Below are positions 35,919 to 43,556 of a stretch of 43,556 nt of DNA, one piece after another. Position 1 is the first letter of the stretch; the number at the start of each line of letters is the position of its first letter. The notes under the pieces are model-generated. The model worked only from the letters and a program-made list of their open reading frames with translations, was not told the DNA's origin and made no database searches. Origin of the DNA: Galactobacter caseinivorans (GTDB lineage: Bacteria > Actinomycetota > Actinomycetes > Actinomycetales > Micrococcaceae). The stretch lies in the NCBI RefSeq assembly GCF_003640665.1, contig NZ_QQXL01000010.1:1-43556 (forward strand), read 5' to 3'. A program made the position numbers and the translations under genes.

Positions 35919-37112
35919 TCACACCTTCTGTAGTGCTACCGGCTCCGGCGCCACCGTCAGGATCACAGCTTCACCGGGCTCGTAGTCATCATCGGCGCCG
36001 TGCTGCACCGCAATTTCCTCGGATCCTCCCGCCGCGTCCACCTCGAGCTTCACCACGGTTCGCCGCAACGACCCCAGGAACCCGGAAGACACCACGGTGC
36101 CCGGCATGCCGTGGCCGTCGCCCGCGAGCGCGCCACCAGCGCCACCGGAACCGGCACCAGCACCACCAACCCGCTCCACCCTCACATGCTCCGGCCGCAC
36201 AAACGCCATGACCTCGTCCCCCACAGAGGCCCCGTCGAGGGACCCCACGGGCAGCACCCGGCCGTGCACCAGCACGCCGTCTGCCTGAACCACTCCGCGC
36301 AGCCGGTTGGAGAGGCCCACGAAGTTCGCCACGAACGGCGTCGCGGGCTTGCGGTAGAGCTCTTCGGGCGTGCCCAGTTGTTCAATGCGCCCGCCGTTCA
36401 TGACGGCGACGCGGTCGGAGATGGCCAGGGCTTCCTCCTGGTCGTGTGTCACGAACACGGTGGTGATGCCGAGTTCGGTGACGATGGCGCGGATCTGTTC
36501 GCGCAGCCTCACGCGCACCTTGGCATCCAGCGCGGAGAGCGGCTCGTCGAGGAGGAGCGCCTTGGGTCGGGTGACGAGTGCGCGGGCCAGTGCCACGCGC
36601 TGTTGCTGGCCGCCGGAGAGCTGGTGCGGGAAGCGATCTTCGAACCCCTCCAGGCCTACGACTCGCAGCGAGTCCTCCACGCGGGTGTCCCGAGCGGCGC
36701 GGGGCACGCCGCGGCGTTCCAGCCCAAAGGCCACGTTTTTGGCGACGGTCAGGTGCGGAAAGAGTGAGTAGGCCTGGAACACCATGCCAATGTCGCGCTT
36801 GTTGACCGGCACGGCAGAGACGTCTTCGCCGCCGATGAGCACGGCGCCGCCTGACACCTCCTCCAGCCCCGCCAGGCATCGCAGCGCGGTGGTTTTGCCG
36901 CAGCCGGAGGGGCCCAGCAGGCAGACCAGTTCCCCAGGCTGCAGTTCAAGGGTCACGCCGTGCAGCACCGTGGTGCTGCCGTACTTTTTCACGACCTCTA
37001 CGAGGCTCACTGCGGCGCCAAGGCCCTCAGTGCCCGACGACGCGTGGTCGCCACCGCGGGTGGGCTTCACTCCGCCGGCGGCGTGGTTTGTGGTGGTGGC
37101 GTCAGCGGGCAT
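35919..37112 (-). CDS. ABC importer ATP-binding protein (PotA/FbpC type)
   Basis: The ATG at 37112 (MPADATTTNH) overlaps the end of the upstream permease gene by 11 bases; 397 residues. Walker A GPSGCGKTT, Q-loop FQAYSLFPHL, signature LSGGQQQRVALARAL, Walker B LLLDEPLSALD and the switch histidine VFVTHD are all intact. A TOBE-like regulatory domain follows (VRPEHVRVERVGG). An N-terminal extension of about 30 residues precedes the core VSLVEVVKKYGSTTVLHGV. It powers the importer encoded by the upstream genes. Confidence 0.93.
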   Translation of the reverse strand: MPADATTTNHAAGGVKPTRGGDHASSGTEGLGAAVSLVEVVKKYGSTTVLHGVTLELQPGELVCLLGPSGCGKTTALRCLAGLEEVSGGAVLIGGEDVSAVPVNKRDIGMVFQAYSLFPHLTVAKNVAFGLERRGVPRAARDTRVEDSLRVVGLEGFEDRFPHQLSGGQQQRVALARALVTRPKALLLDEPLSALDAKVRVRLREQIRAIVTELGITTVFVTHDQEEALAISDRVAVMNGGRIEQLGTPEELYRKPATPFVANFVGLSNRLRGVVQADGVLVHGRVLPVGSLDGASVGDEVMAFVRPEHVRVERVGGAGAGSGGAGGALAGDGHGMPGTVVSSGFLGSLRRTVVKLEVDAAGGSEEIAVQHGADDDYEPGEAVILTVAPEPVALQKV

Positions 37113-38130
37113 GGGGGCCCTCCTTCGGGGAAGCGGGGCCGGCGGCCGCGCCACCGGGATGGGGAGTTTCGGGCAAGGACGCGGGACCGGGACCAGCATG
37201 AGGACCGGAGTCAGGAACAGCGGCGCCAACGGGCACGCCGGGAAGTGCGGGAGCCACTGGCGACACAGCTACCTGCGCCCCGCCAGCCCCGCCAACGCCG
37301 CCAGCACCGCCAGCACCCCGACCGCCGCGCACCTTGCGCGGCTTGCCGGTGAGCACGCCCACCAGCACCAGCAGGGCAAAGATCACGATGAGCGAGAGCA
37401 GGGACATGGCCACGGCCCCGAAGGGGTCGGTTTGGTTGAGCTGGAGCAGCCCCACCTGGAACGTGCGCCGGCTCAGCAGCGAGGACACGGTGAATTCGCC
37501 CAGCACAATCGCGATGGTCAGCAGGGAGGCGTTGAGGAGCCCGCGGCGCACGTTGGGGGCAATGACCCGCAGCAGCACGGTGAACCAGTTGGCCCCGAGA
37601 GACCTGGCCGCCTCGGAGAGGGTCCGTGCGTCCACGCCGTTCAGGTCCGTCGCGATGGCGCGGTAGGCAAAGGGCAGCACCAGCACGCCGTAGGCCAGGA
37701 AGAGGGGCCAGGTCTCGGAGGAGATGTTCTTGCCGATCCAGCGGTACACGGGCGCAAAGCCGACCACCATGACGATCGCGGGGATCGCGATGGGCAGGAT
37801 GGTGAGCAGGTCAAGGCCGCGTTGTAGGCGGGGGAACTTCAGGTGCACCAGCACGATGGTGGGGAAGATCAGCACCAACACAATGACCAGGACAAGCAGC
37901 GCCAGCAGCAAGGAGTTACCGAGCCCGCGGAACATGGCGCGGTACTTGCGCGCGTTCTCAGGGTCAAAGAGCGCCTGCCAGTGCTCCAGGCCGTACCCGC
38001 CGCCCGTTTGCCGCAGCGTGAATTCCAGCATGCCAAGGAGCGGGAAGAGGAAGAGCACGGTGACGAGCGCCAGGATCAGGCGGCGCAGCCAGGGGCGCGG
38101 GGCGGTTCCCACGGAGAGGTTGCGGCTCAT
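37102..38130 (-). CDS. ABC importer permease, second subunit
   Basis: The ATG at 38130 overlaps the first permease stop (ATGA); 342 residues. Six membrane helices and the EAA loop (LSEAARSLGANWFTVLLRVIAPNV) mark a binding-protein-dependent permease of the spermidine/putrescine, iron or aminoethylphosphonate type. After the last helix comes an unusual tail of about 85 Gly/Ala/Pro residues with GGAGGVGGAGG repeats, which is not needed for the family fold and may be a late extension. Confidence 0.92.
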   Translation of the reverse strand: MSRNLSVGTAPRPWLRRLILALVTVLFLFPLLGMLEFTLRQTGGGYGLEHWQALFDPENARKYRAMFRGLGNSLLLALLVLVIVLVLIFPTIVLVHLKFPRLQRGLDLLTILPIAIPAIVMVVGFAPVYRWIGKNISSETWPLFLAYGVLVLPFAYRAIATDLNGVDARTLSEAARSLGANWFTVLLRVIAPNVRRGLLNASLLTIAIVLGEFTVSSLLSRRTFQVGLLQLNQTDPFGAVAMSLLSLIVIFALLVLVGVLTGKPRKVRGGRGAGGAGGVGGAGGAQVAVSPVAPALPGVPVGAAVPDSGPHAGPGPASLPETPHPGGAAAGPASPKEGPHAR

Positions 38131-38975
38131 CGCTGCCACCTCGCGGCCTTCTTCATGAGCAGTGAGTAGACGACCATGACGATCGCCATGACCACCACCA
38201 TGCCAAGCGCCAGGACGCCGGCGGAGTTGGCGTTGGATGCCCCGGTCTCGCCGATCAGTGCGGCGCGCACCTGCAGGGGCACAATCTGTGAGCCCTGGGA
38301 GATGAGGGCGGCGGCGGTGGCGTAGGAGCTGAAGGCGTTGGCGAACAGCAGCAGTAGCGCGCCGAGGAAGGACGGCGCCAGGACCGGGAACCCGACCTTG
38401 GTCCAGTAGGTCCTGCGGGTCCCTCCCAGCGTGGCCGCGGCCTCCGCCCACTGGGGACGCAGCCCCTCCATGGCGGGCAGGAAGGTGATGATCATCAGCG
38501 GGACCTGGAAGTACAGGTAGGGCAGCACCAGACCGGGCACCGTGTAGAGCCAGTTGCCGTTTGCGTAGAGGTCCACGCCCATCTTGTCCCGCAGGAACAC
38601 GGTGATGAAGGCCTGCATGCCGATGCTGACCATGAACGCGAAGGCGAGCATGACGCCGCCGAATTGCGCCAGGACGGAGCTGGCGGCGTCCATCATTCGC
38701 CGGATCCAGCCGTCTTTCTTCACTCCGGTCAGGGCCCAGCACGCCAGCGCGCCGATGACGGCGCCGAGCACGGCGGTGAGCAGGCTCAACCAGGTGGAGG
38801 ACCAGAATGTCTGCCACACCACGGGGTTTTGGTAGACGGAGAAGTTCTCCAGGGTGAAGCGCCCGGCCTTGTTCGTGAAGCCGCTGGCGACGGCCAGCAG
38901 GGTGGGCAGCGCCAGGAATAACAGGATGTATACGGCAAACGGCATCAAGCCGAGTGCCGAACTAATTCGTCTCAT
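38127..38975 (-). CDS. ABC importer permease, first subunit
   Basis: A 282-residue permease from MRRISSALGLMPFAVYILLF, with six helices and an EAA loop (WAEAAATLGGTRRTYWTKVG then FPVLAPSF). A TTG three codons upstream is another possible start. It pairs with the next permease gene and follows the binding-protein gene after a 190-base structured spacer. Typical of Fbp/Pot-like importers. Confidence 0.92.
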   Translation of the reverse strand: MRRISSALGLMPFAVYILLFLALPTLLAVASGFTNKAGRFTLENFSVYQNPVVWQTFWSSTWLSLLTAVLGAVIGALACWALTGVKKDGWIRRMMDAASSVLAQFGGVMLAFAFMVSIGMQAFITVFLRDKMGVDLYANGNWLYTVPGLVLPYLYFQVPLMIITFLPAMEGLRPQWAEAAATLGGTRRTYWTKVGFPVLAPSFLGALLLLFANAFSSYATAAALISQGSQIVPLQVRAALIGETGASNANSAGVLALGMVVVMAIVMVVYSLLMKKAARWQR

Positions 38976-39022
38976 GAGCCTCAACTACTCCGGGGGCGGG
39001 GAGGGTGGGGGGAATGCCAGGT

Positions 39023-39076
39023 GCCCGACGGCGTGTGGTGGCGTTGCGTGCTGCAGCCCACCACACGGCGTCGGGC
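39023..39076 (-). other. Stem-loop 3 in the ABC operon spacer
   Basis: A 19-bp stem with one mismatch (GCCCGACGGCGTGTGGTGG against its partner at 39058-39076) closes a 16-base loop. It is the last of three stem-loops between the binding-protein gene and the permease genes. Confidence 0.7.
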
Positions 39077-39090
39077 AGTGATCTTGGCGG

Positions 39091-39118
39091 CGCCGCGCGC
39101 AGTAGCGCGCCGCGCGGC
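39091..39118 (-). other. Stem-loop 2 in the ABC operon spacer
   Basis: A GC-only inverted stretch (GCGCGC-AGTA-GCGCGC with flanking GCCGC pairing, some mismatches) lies between the other two stem-loops. It is weaker and less certain than its neighbours. Confidence 0.45.
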
Positions 39119-39124
39119 ACAGCC

Positions 39125-39159
39125 GAGGGCGGCGGGCCGTGAACCGGCCCGCCGCCCTC
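39125..39159 (-). terminator. Stem-loop 1 after the binding-protein gene
   Basis: A perfect 15-bp GC stem (GAGGGCGGCGGGCCG and its complement) with a five-base loop begins six bases after the binding-protein stop codon. No T-run follows, so it may be a partial terminator or an RNA-stabilising structure that raises binding-protein output over the permeases, as is common in ABC operons. Confidence 0.65.
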
Positions 39160-39165
39160 AACTGA

Positions 39166-40296
39166 TCACTTGGAGATTTCTGGCCAGCGCTCGGTGAGGA
39201 GCTTGTTGGCCTTGTCGGTCTGCTCGACGTTCGCGGAGACCCAGTCTTTGGAGGTGGTGCCGAAGGTGGCCTTGTTCAGCGCGGCCTCATCCACGGCGCC
39301 GGACTTCTTCAGGGCATCCACGCGCACGGGGACGGCGTTGCCCTCCAGCAGCAACTTCTGACCCTCGTCGGAGAAGATGTATTCCTGCCACAGGCGTGCG
39401 GCCGCGGGGTGCGGGGCATCCTTGTTGACGGCCTGGTTGTAGAAGGAGACGTACGCCTTGCCCGGCAACACCGCGGTCTTGAAGTTGGGGGACTTGGCGG
39501 CCGCGGCGACGTTGTTGTAGGACCAGTCGAGGACGACCGGGGTCTCGCCGGAGGCGATGGTGCCCGGGGTCGGGTCCACCGTGAGGAAGTTGCCCGCATC
39601 CTTGAGCTTCTTGACCCAGTCGATGCCGGGGCCAAAGTCGTCCGGGCTGCCGCCGTTCAGGGTGGAGATGGAGCCCACGGCCGCGAAGGCTGCGCCGGCC
39701 TGGGTCGGGTCGCCGTTGATGGCGACCTTGCCCTTGTAGTCCGCGCCGAGCAGGTCTTCCAGCTTCTTGGGCTCGGGGACCTTGGAGGAGTCGTAGCCCA
39801 CGGACATGATGCCCGTGTAGTCGTTGACCCAGAGGCCGGTGGACTCCTTGTTTGCGTCCGGGATGTCTCCCCAGGTCGCCACCTTGTAGGCGGCAAACTG
39901 GTCGGTGTTGGCCAGGGCAACCGCAGCGCCGAGGTCAAAGACGTCCGGCGCAGTCTCCGTTCCGGCCTGGTCCTTGGCGGCCTTGATTTCCTCTGCGGAG
40001 GAGGCGTCGGGGATGTCGGAATTGATGGTGATTCCGTACTTTTCCTCGAAGCCCTTCTTGATGGCGCCGTAGTTGGCCCAGTCGTCCGGCAGCGCCACGA
40101 CGTTGAGCTCCTTTTCGGCCTTGGCGGCCTCCACGAGCTTGTCCATGCCGCCAAAGGACTCGGCGCTGGTTGCGGTCTTGGCATCCGTTGATCCGGAGCC
40201 GCCGCCCGCGGTGTCAGAATCGCCTGATCCACAGGCGGTGAGGGAACCTGCCAGCGCGATAACCGCGGCTGTGGCAAGGAGAGAACGACGCTTCAC
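39166..40296 (-). CDS. ABC importer substrate-binding lipoprotein
   Basis: A 376-residue lipoprotein: the signal MKRRSLLATAAVIALAGSLT ends in a lipobox TAC-G with the acylated C22. The mature protein has the family-1 binding fold of iron, polyamine, thiamine and aminoethylphosphonate carriers (LNVVALPDDWANYGAIKKGF; GLWVNDYTGIMSVGYDSSKV; VAINGDPTQAGAAFAAVGSI). The substrate cannot be told from these motifs. It is the first gene of a four-gene importer operon. Confidence 0.92.
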   Translation of the reverse strand: MKRRSLLATAAVIALAGSLTACGSGDSDTAGGGSGSTDAKTATSAESFGGMDKLVEAAKAEKELNVVALPDDWANYGAIKKGFEEKYGITINSDIPDASSAEEIKAAKDQAGTETAPDVFDLGAAVALANTDQFAAYKVATWGDIPDANKESTGLWVNDYTGIMSVGYDSSKVPEPKKLEDLLGADYKGKVAINGDPTQAGAAFAAVGSISTLNGGSPDDFGPGIDWVKKLKDAGNFLTVDPTPGTIASGETPVVLDWSYNNVAAAAKSPNFKTAVLPGKAYVSFYNQAVNKDAPHPAAARLWQEYIFSDEGQKLLLEGNAVPVRVDALKKSGAVDEAALNKATFGTTSKDWVSANVEQTDKANKLLTERWPEISK

Positions 40297-40650
40297 TGGG
40301 GATTTCCTTCCATCGGCAAGAGGGACCGCCCGGGGGTAGGGCCTTCGATGGTGATCCTCAAGAGATCGAGCGCATCGTGTCCGTCACCCCTGGTCTAATA
40401 CCGCAAAACTACGGATCGACCTCACCCAGGTGACGGGCAGGTGAACGGATTTTCGGCAAGGGGTTTTCGCCGATTTGATGGCCTATCAAGCGCCACAGGA
40501 TCGACGAATTACCCACTCCAGTGACATCCCAACAAAATGGCCGGTTTATCCAACCATGACAACGTGAGGCTGAGCGTCTCGGCTAGGCCGGACGGGTCAA
40601 ACATCCCCGCCCAAGGCAGTCACCCCATGGCTACATTCATCTCAAAAAAA
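40297..40650. other. Intergenic region with the importer promoter
   Basis: This region carries the promoter of the binding-protein gene. On the minus strand a TATTAG hexamer near 40396-40401 is a possible -10, but no good -35 at standard spacing was found. No riboswitch fold was recognised. A plus-strand open frame from 40537 looks like a shadow. At the right end a run of seven A (T on the minus strand) follows directly after the stop codon of the monooxygenase gene and may be part of its terminator. Confidence 0.4.
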
Positions 40651-41931
40651 TCATCGCCGGCCCCGCGGCGCGGCGTCACCAATCGCCGTCAACGCCTCCG
40701 GAAGCGTTCCATTCAAGTGAAAATCCCCGACGGACCTCGCCCGGAAGCTCAGAGGGTTGTGCGTGGCGATGGTTTGGGCGTTGCGCCAGTGCCGATCCAG
40801 TCCCTTTGACGTGCTTGTCGCGGAGGCGCCCACGGTCTCAAAGAGCTGCTGGGCCGCGCCAAGCGCCAGCTCCGGCACCAGCACCTGGGCCTGCTCCACC
40901 GCAATCTCCCCGAGGATCAGCTCATACGGCGGCTGGCCCTGAAAGTCGTGCTGATCCGCTCCGGCCAGGGCCAGCGCTGCCAGCGCCTCATCCAGCGCCC
41001 GAGCGGCGGCAAGCACCGCGGCCTCGGCACCAAAGGCCTTGGCGGAGAGCCGCCCCACCGCCTCCTGAATCAGCGGATCCTCTCGGAAGGGCACCCCGGA
41101 TCCGGTGTTGAAGGTGCGCTTGCGCACCGCGATGGTCGCCACTGCGTCGCGCCGCGCCGCGCGGGCAATCCCCGCCAGGACGGCCAGGAGTACCAACTGG
41201 AAGAAGGCGGACTCGTGGACGGACTCCGGAGAGTTCTCCGCGCACTCAAACAACGCCTCAGGGGGCACCCGAACCCGGTCAAAGGTGGTGGTTCCTGTGC
41301 CGGTGAGCCGCTGGCCAAAGCCGTCCCAGTCGTCCTCAATGCTGACACCGGCGGCGTCCGTGGGCACCACGGCAAAGCGCCGCCCTGGCCCGTCCGGATG
41401 CGCCGCGGACACGCGGGTGTGATCGCTAAAGATGGTGCCGGTGGAGTAGAACTTGGTGCCGCTGACCTCCCAGCCGCCGCCCCCTTGCCGCAAGGTCGTG
41501 TTCAGGCTCCCCAACGCGTTGCCGCCCCGCTCGGTGGAGGCGTTGCCCACCGTCTCTCCCGCGACCACCCGCGGGTACCAGTAGTCCTGGCGTTCGGCCC
41601 GCTGGAAGCGCAGCGACTCAACAAATCCCAGGTGGGATCGGTAGAGCTGCGCCACGTTGGAGTCCGCCTCGGCGACGTCGATCAGGATCCGCACCAGGGT
41701 CTCTACGGTGGCCCCCGCCCCGCCGTACTCAGTGGGGACGCGCAGCGCGCCAAAGCCCAGTTCGTCCAAGGTATCCACCGCCTCGAAGGGCAGTTCGCGA
41801 TGCAGCTCGCGTTCCAAGGATCCGGCTGCGATGAGCGCCAGCGCGGGAGAGAAGCGCAGCGAGGCTTCCTCGTAGCTGATGGGCTTGGTGCGGGAAGGCC
41901 CGCGGGTTCCGCGTGTGGGGGTGACGCTCAT
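40651..41931 (-). CDS. Acyl-CoA-dehydrogenase-fold flavin monooxygenase (DszC/SfnC-like)
   Basis: The ATG at 41931 has AGGAG five bases upstream; 426 residues. An open frame continues upstream through the riboswitch and is not coding. The protein has the acyl-CoA dehydrogenase fold (FEAVDTLDELGFGALRVPTE then YGGAGAT; WEVSGTKFYSTGTIFSDHTR; GFGQRLTGTGTTTFDRVRVP; C-terminal helix bundle). The lack of the usual catalytic glutamate context and the TKFYSTGTIF stretch fit the monooxygenase branch with DszC (dibenzothiophene) and SfnC-type enzymes that need reduced flavin. A SAM-I riboswitch in its leader implies a role in sulfur scavenging, for instance oxidation of an organosulfur compound. The exact substrate is unknown, and a true acyl-CoA dehydrogenase is the main alternative. 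Confidence 0.85.
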   Translation of the reverse strand: MSVTPTRGTRGPSRTKPISYEEASLRFSPALALIAAGSLERELHRELPFEAVDTLDELGFGALRVPTEYGGAGATVETLVRILIDVAEADSNVAQLYRSHLGFVESLRFQRAERQDYWYPRVVAGETVGNASTERGGNALGSLNTTLRQGGGGWEVSGTKFYSTGTIFSDHTRVSAAHPDGPGRRFAVVPTDAAGVSIEDDWDGFGQRLTGTGTTTFDRVRVPPEALFECAENSPESVHESAFFQLVLLAVLAGIARAARRDAVATIAVRKRTFNTGSGVPFREDPLIQEAVGRLSAKAFGAEAAVLAAARALDEALAALALAGADQHDFQGQPPYELILGEIAVEQAQVLVPELALGAAQQLFETVGASATSTSKGLDRHWRNAQTIATHNPLSFRARSVGDFHLNGTLPEALTAIGDAAPRGRR

Positions 41932-42020
41932 GCCGCTCCTGGTTCGTCGCACCGACGAAAGGACAGTGAGCGCACGCCGGCCCAGCCGCGTGTGCGGTCC
42001 GGACCGAGGGTGAACGTGAG

Positions 42021-42114
42021 TTCCATCGGTCCTGGCGGAAGCACCCTCCCGCTCAAGGCGGTGATGGTTGCTGCGACGTCGCGGAGCCAGGTCTCTCGGT
42101 CGCTCTGGATGGGT
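42021..42114 (-). promoter_or_regulatory. SAM-I (S-box) riboswitch
   Basis: The minus strand reads the S-box core in order: CCATCCAGAGCGACCGAGAG, then ACCTGGCTCCGCGACGTCGC and AGCAACC, a P3 hairpin (CCGC-CTTGA-GCGG), GGTGCTTCCGCCAGGACC and GATGGAA. P1 (CCATC/GATGG), P2 (GCGAC/GTCGC), P3 and P4 (TCC/GGA) all pair. It ends 90 bases before the monooxygenase start. A hairpin TTCGTCG/CGACGAA lies just before the ribosome site and may be part of the expression platform. S-box RNAs turn genes off when S-adenosylmethionine is plentiful. Confidence 0.88.
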
Positions 42115-42379
42115 GCGAGCCAAGGCCCGCACCCCCATCGTGACGCAGAAAGGCGCCGAGGGTACAGCGCGGCGCGTCACAGAAGGTCTTGATGCGTTGC
42201 CCGACGCCGCCGGGTCGGCTTTGCCACGCGGCGTCGCCTCGCCGGGGTCGCCCCTTGGTGACCACCTCCGCACCGCATCAAAAGGGCAACGGAATTGGAA
42301 CCAACGCCACCGTCCGGCCGCGCGCATTGCACCGTAGGATGCGTGACCAGGCATGTCGCCTTCCACCCCTGGAGGAATC
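42115..42379. other. Divergent promoter region upstream of the riboswitch
   Basis: This part of the 448-base gap between the monooxygenase and the next gene should carry both promoters. A GGGTGCG/CGCACCC hairpin (42111-42134) abuts the riboswitch. No gene is seen. Confidence 0.4.
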
Positions 42380-43330
42380 ATGAGCTCGGCCCCCTTCACA
42401 GCCAGCCCCGCGTCGGGCACAGCATCCCGGAACCCGATGATCTGGCTCAGAGTGCTGCTCTTCATCGTGGTGCACACCCTGGGCCTTTTCGTGGCGCAGC
42501 TGGCGCTCCCCTCCGTGTGGTTCTCTCTGAGCCAGGCGCTCTCCCCAGATGGCTCCAACATCGGCCCCACGCTCTTTGGGCTCTTCTGGTCGGTGGGCAA
42601 CCTCATGCCCCTCTTCCTGGCATCGCTGCTCGCGTGGCTGGTGCCGTATCGGCTGAACCTGCGGGTGCCCGGCGAACGGGTTCATGGGGGCCGCTATGTC
42701 GCCTTGGCGCTCATCGGTGCCGTCGCGGTGTTTGCCTGCCTGCTGGCGCTGCCCACCGGCGCGCGCCGATGGGATGAGTCGGGGGCGGTGCTCACCATGC
42801 TCGGTGACCAGTCGTTGGGGTGGTTGGTGGCCTTCATCAACGGACTCGGCACCGCCGTCGCCGTCTTTGCCGTGCTCTGGCCGGCGTTGCGTCGCCGGAT
42901 GGGTCCCTGGGCCGCCGGTGCCTGCGCCGCCCTGACAGTGTCCGTGGCCGGAGTGATTTTTCAGATCGCGGCAACGCTGGACGTGCTGGGTCGCCCCACC
43001 CTCCAAGAATCTGCCAGCGCCACTCTGGTGCCGGACTACCTGGGCATGTTCCTACGCATCCTGGCCTGGGTGATCTTGGCGGCCGGCGTCGCGACTCTGG
43101 GACGGGGAAGCGCCCCCGGCCGCACCATCGCGCTGGGCGCGCTCGCCGTGAGCGGAGCGGGCTCCGCCGCGAGCGTCGGCGGACTCGCCTGGAGCCTTCC
43201 CTTTCCGATGCAAGCCCTGCTCCTGCTGCCGTCGCTGCTGGTGGGGTTCCTCGCCTGGCTCTGGGGCCGCACCGCGAAGCCGGAAAATCCGCAAGCAGCG
43301 CCCAACGGCGCGTCGTCAGCGGGTGCCTAG
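42380..43330 (+). CDS. Multi-pass membrane protein, unknown function
   Basis: The ATG at 42380 follows GGAGG at good spacing; 316 residues. About eight membrane helices are predicted, including VLLFIVVHTLGLFVAQLAL, NLMPLFLASLLAWLVPY, YVALALIGAVAVFACLLAL, LVAFINGLGTAVAVFAVL and the C-terminal MQALLLLPSLLVGFLAWLWG. No known family is recognised. It may form a unit with the next, truncated gene, whose N-terminus has a similar helix. Confidence 0.7.
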   Translation: MSSAPFTASPASGTASRNPMIWLRVLLFIVVHTLGLFVAQLALPSVWFSLSQALSPDGSNIGPTLFGLFWSVGNLMPLFLASLLAWLVPYRLNLRVPGERVHGGRYVALALIGAVAVFACLLALPTGARRWDESGAVLTMLGDQSLGWLVAFINGLGTAVAVFAVLWPALRRRMGPWAAGACAALTVSVAGVIFQIAATLDVLGRPTLQESASATLVPDYLGMFLRILAWVILAAGVATLGRGSAPGRTIALGALAVSGAGSAASVGGLAWSLPFPMQALLLLPSLLVGFLAWLWGRTAKPENPQAAPNGASSAGA

Positions 43331-43395
43331 CCTCCTTTTAATCCATGGAAATGATATAAAGGTCTTCCGGCGACTGATCGCACCAGGAGACTCCC

Positions 43396-43556
43396 ATGAG
43401 CAACACCAGTAACGCGCCCGCGCAACCGATGGCCCGCCGCGAGCTGGCCCTCAGGCTCGCCATCTTCGTGGTCACCTCTGTGGCGCTGGCACAGCTGGAT
43501 CCGCTGGATCCGCTGGCGATCCTAAACGACGGCGGGTACTCCCTGAACACCCTGCA
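43396..43556 (+). CDS. Membrane protein, truncated by the window end
   Basis: An ATG at 43396 with AGGAG upstream opens a frame that runs off the window: MSNTSNAPAQPMARRELALR, then LAIFVVTSVALAQLDPLDPL. The first helix (LRLAIFVVTSVALAQL) resembles that of the preceding gene (LRVLLFIVVHTLGLFVAQL), so the two may be paralogues. A short duplicated GGATCCGCT occurs inside the frame. Confidence 0.55.
   Translation, partial: MSNTSNAPAQPMARRELALRLAIFVVTSVALAQLDPLDPLAILNDGGYSLNTL

Noticed and set aside
40297-40650. TPP or other riboswitch before the ABC importer
   Set aside because: No conserved aptamer core could be found on either strand, so the substrate stays open.
40651-42606. 651-residue version of the monooxygenase
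   Set aside because: The upstream 225 codons run through the SAM riboswitch and non-coding leader; the good ribosome site is at the ATG at 41931.

Overview
The window is high-GC DNA with strong GC3 bias, tightly packed and often translationally coupled genes (ATGA, GTGA and TGATG overlaps), a DUF222/HNH gene, alternate-signal (SipW-type) exported proteins and an actinobacterial histidine-utilisation locus. Together these point to an actinobacterium, probably of the Micrococcales; I cannot name the genus. No rRNA, tRNA, CRISPR array or intact transposon was seen.

Layout. (1) 222-8506, minus strand: a complete potassium-starvation operon. A 26-residue membrane peptide is followed by kdpF, kdpA, kdpB, kdpC, kdpD and kdpE, nearly all overlapping. 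(2) 8835-11396: an exported SGNH-type hydrolase, a VOC-fold protein and an APH-type kinase. (3) 11602-21432: the histidine-utilisation region. hutG (plus strand) converges on hutU-hutI-hutH (minus strand); further right an IclR regulator (hutR) is divergent from an amino-acid permease. Three related 16-bp palindromes sit before hutG, before hutU and between hutR and the permease, so the locus reads as one HutR regulon: import of histidine, then histidine to urocanate, imidazolonepropionate, formimidoylglutamate, and finally glutamate plus formamide. Two copies of an odd lipoprotein-like gene flank the enzyme genes; one is decayed. (4) 21449-24290: a MmcQ/YjbR protein, then an AT-rich patch with an orphan membrane protein, a toxin-like fragment and frameshifted Rhs remnants. 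(5) 24299-30936: a small ABM monooxygenase, then a compact exported-fibre locus. A SipW-like signal peptidase is coupled to four exported proteins, one carrying a ricin-type lectin domain and one a sorting-signal-like tail. Upstream is a one-piece sigma factor/zinc-finger/transmembrane/mucin-like protein that could sense the envelope and switch the locus on. (6) 31225-35782: a TipA-like MerR regulator, a TRIC-family channel with a heptamer repeat in its leader, CutC, and a DUF222/HNH protein. (7) 35919-40296: a four-gene ABC importer (binding protein, two permeases, ATPase) with three strong stem-loops after the binding-protein gene. (8) 40651-43556: a DszC/SfnC-like flavin monooxygenase behind a SAM-I riboswitch, then two membrane proteins, the last cut by the window edge.

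The observations most worth following are the HutR operator set with its divergent hutG site, the SipW-type lectin/fibre locus with its membrane-anchored sigma factor, the SAM riboswitch on the sulfur-type monooxygenase, the small peptide gene ahead of kdpF, and the triple stem-loop in the ABC operon. All functional statements are by reading motifs; no database search was run.
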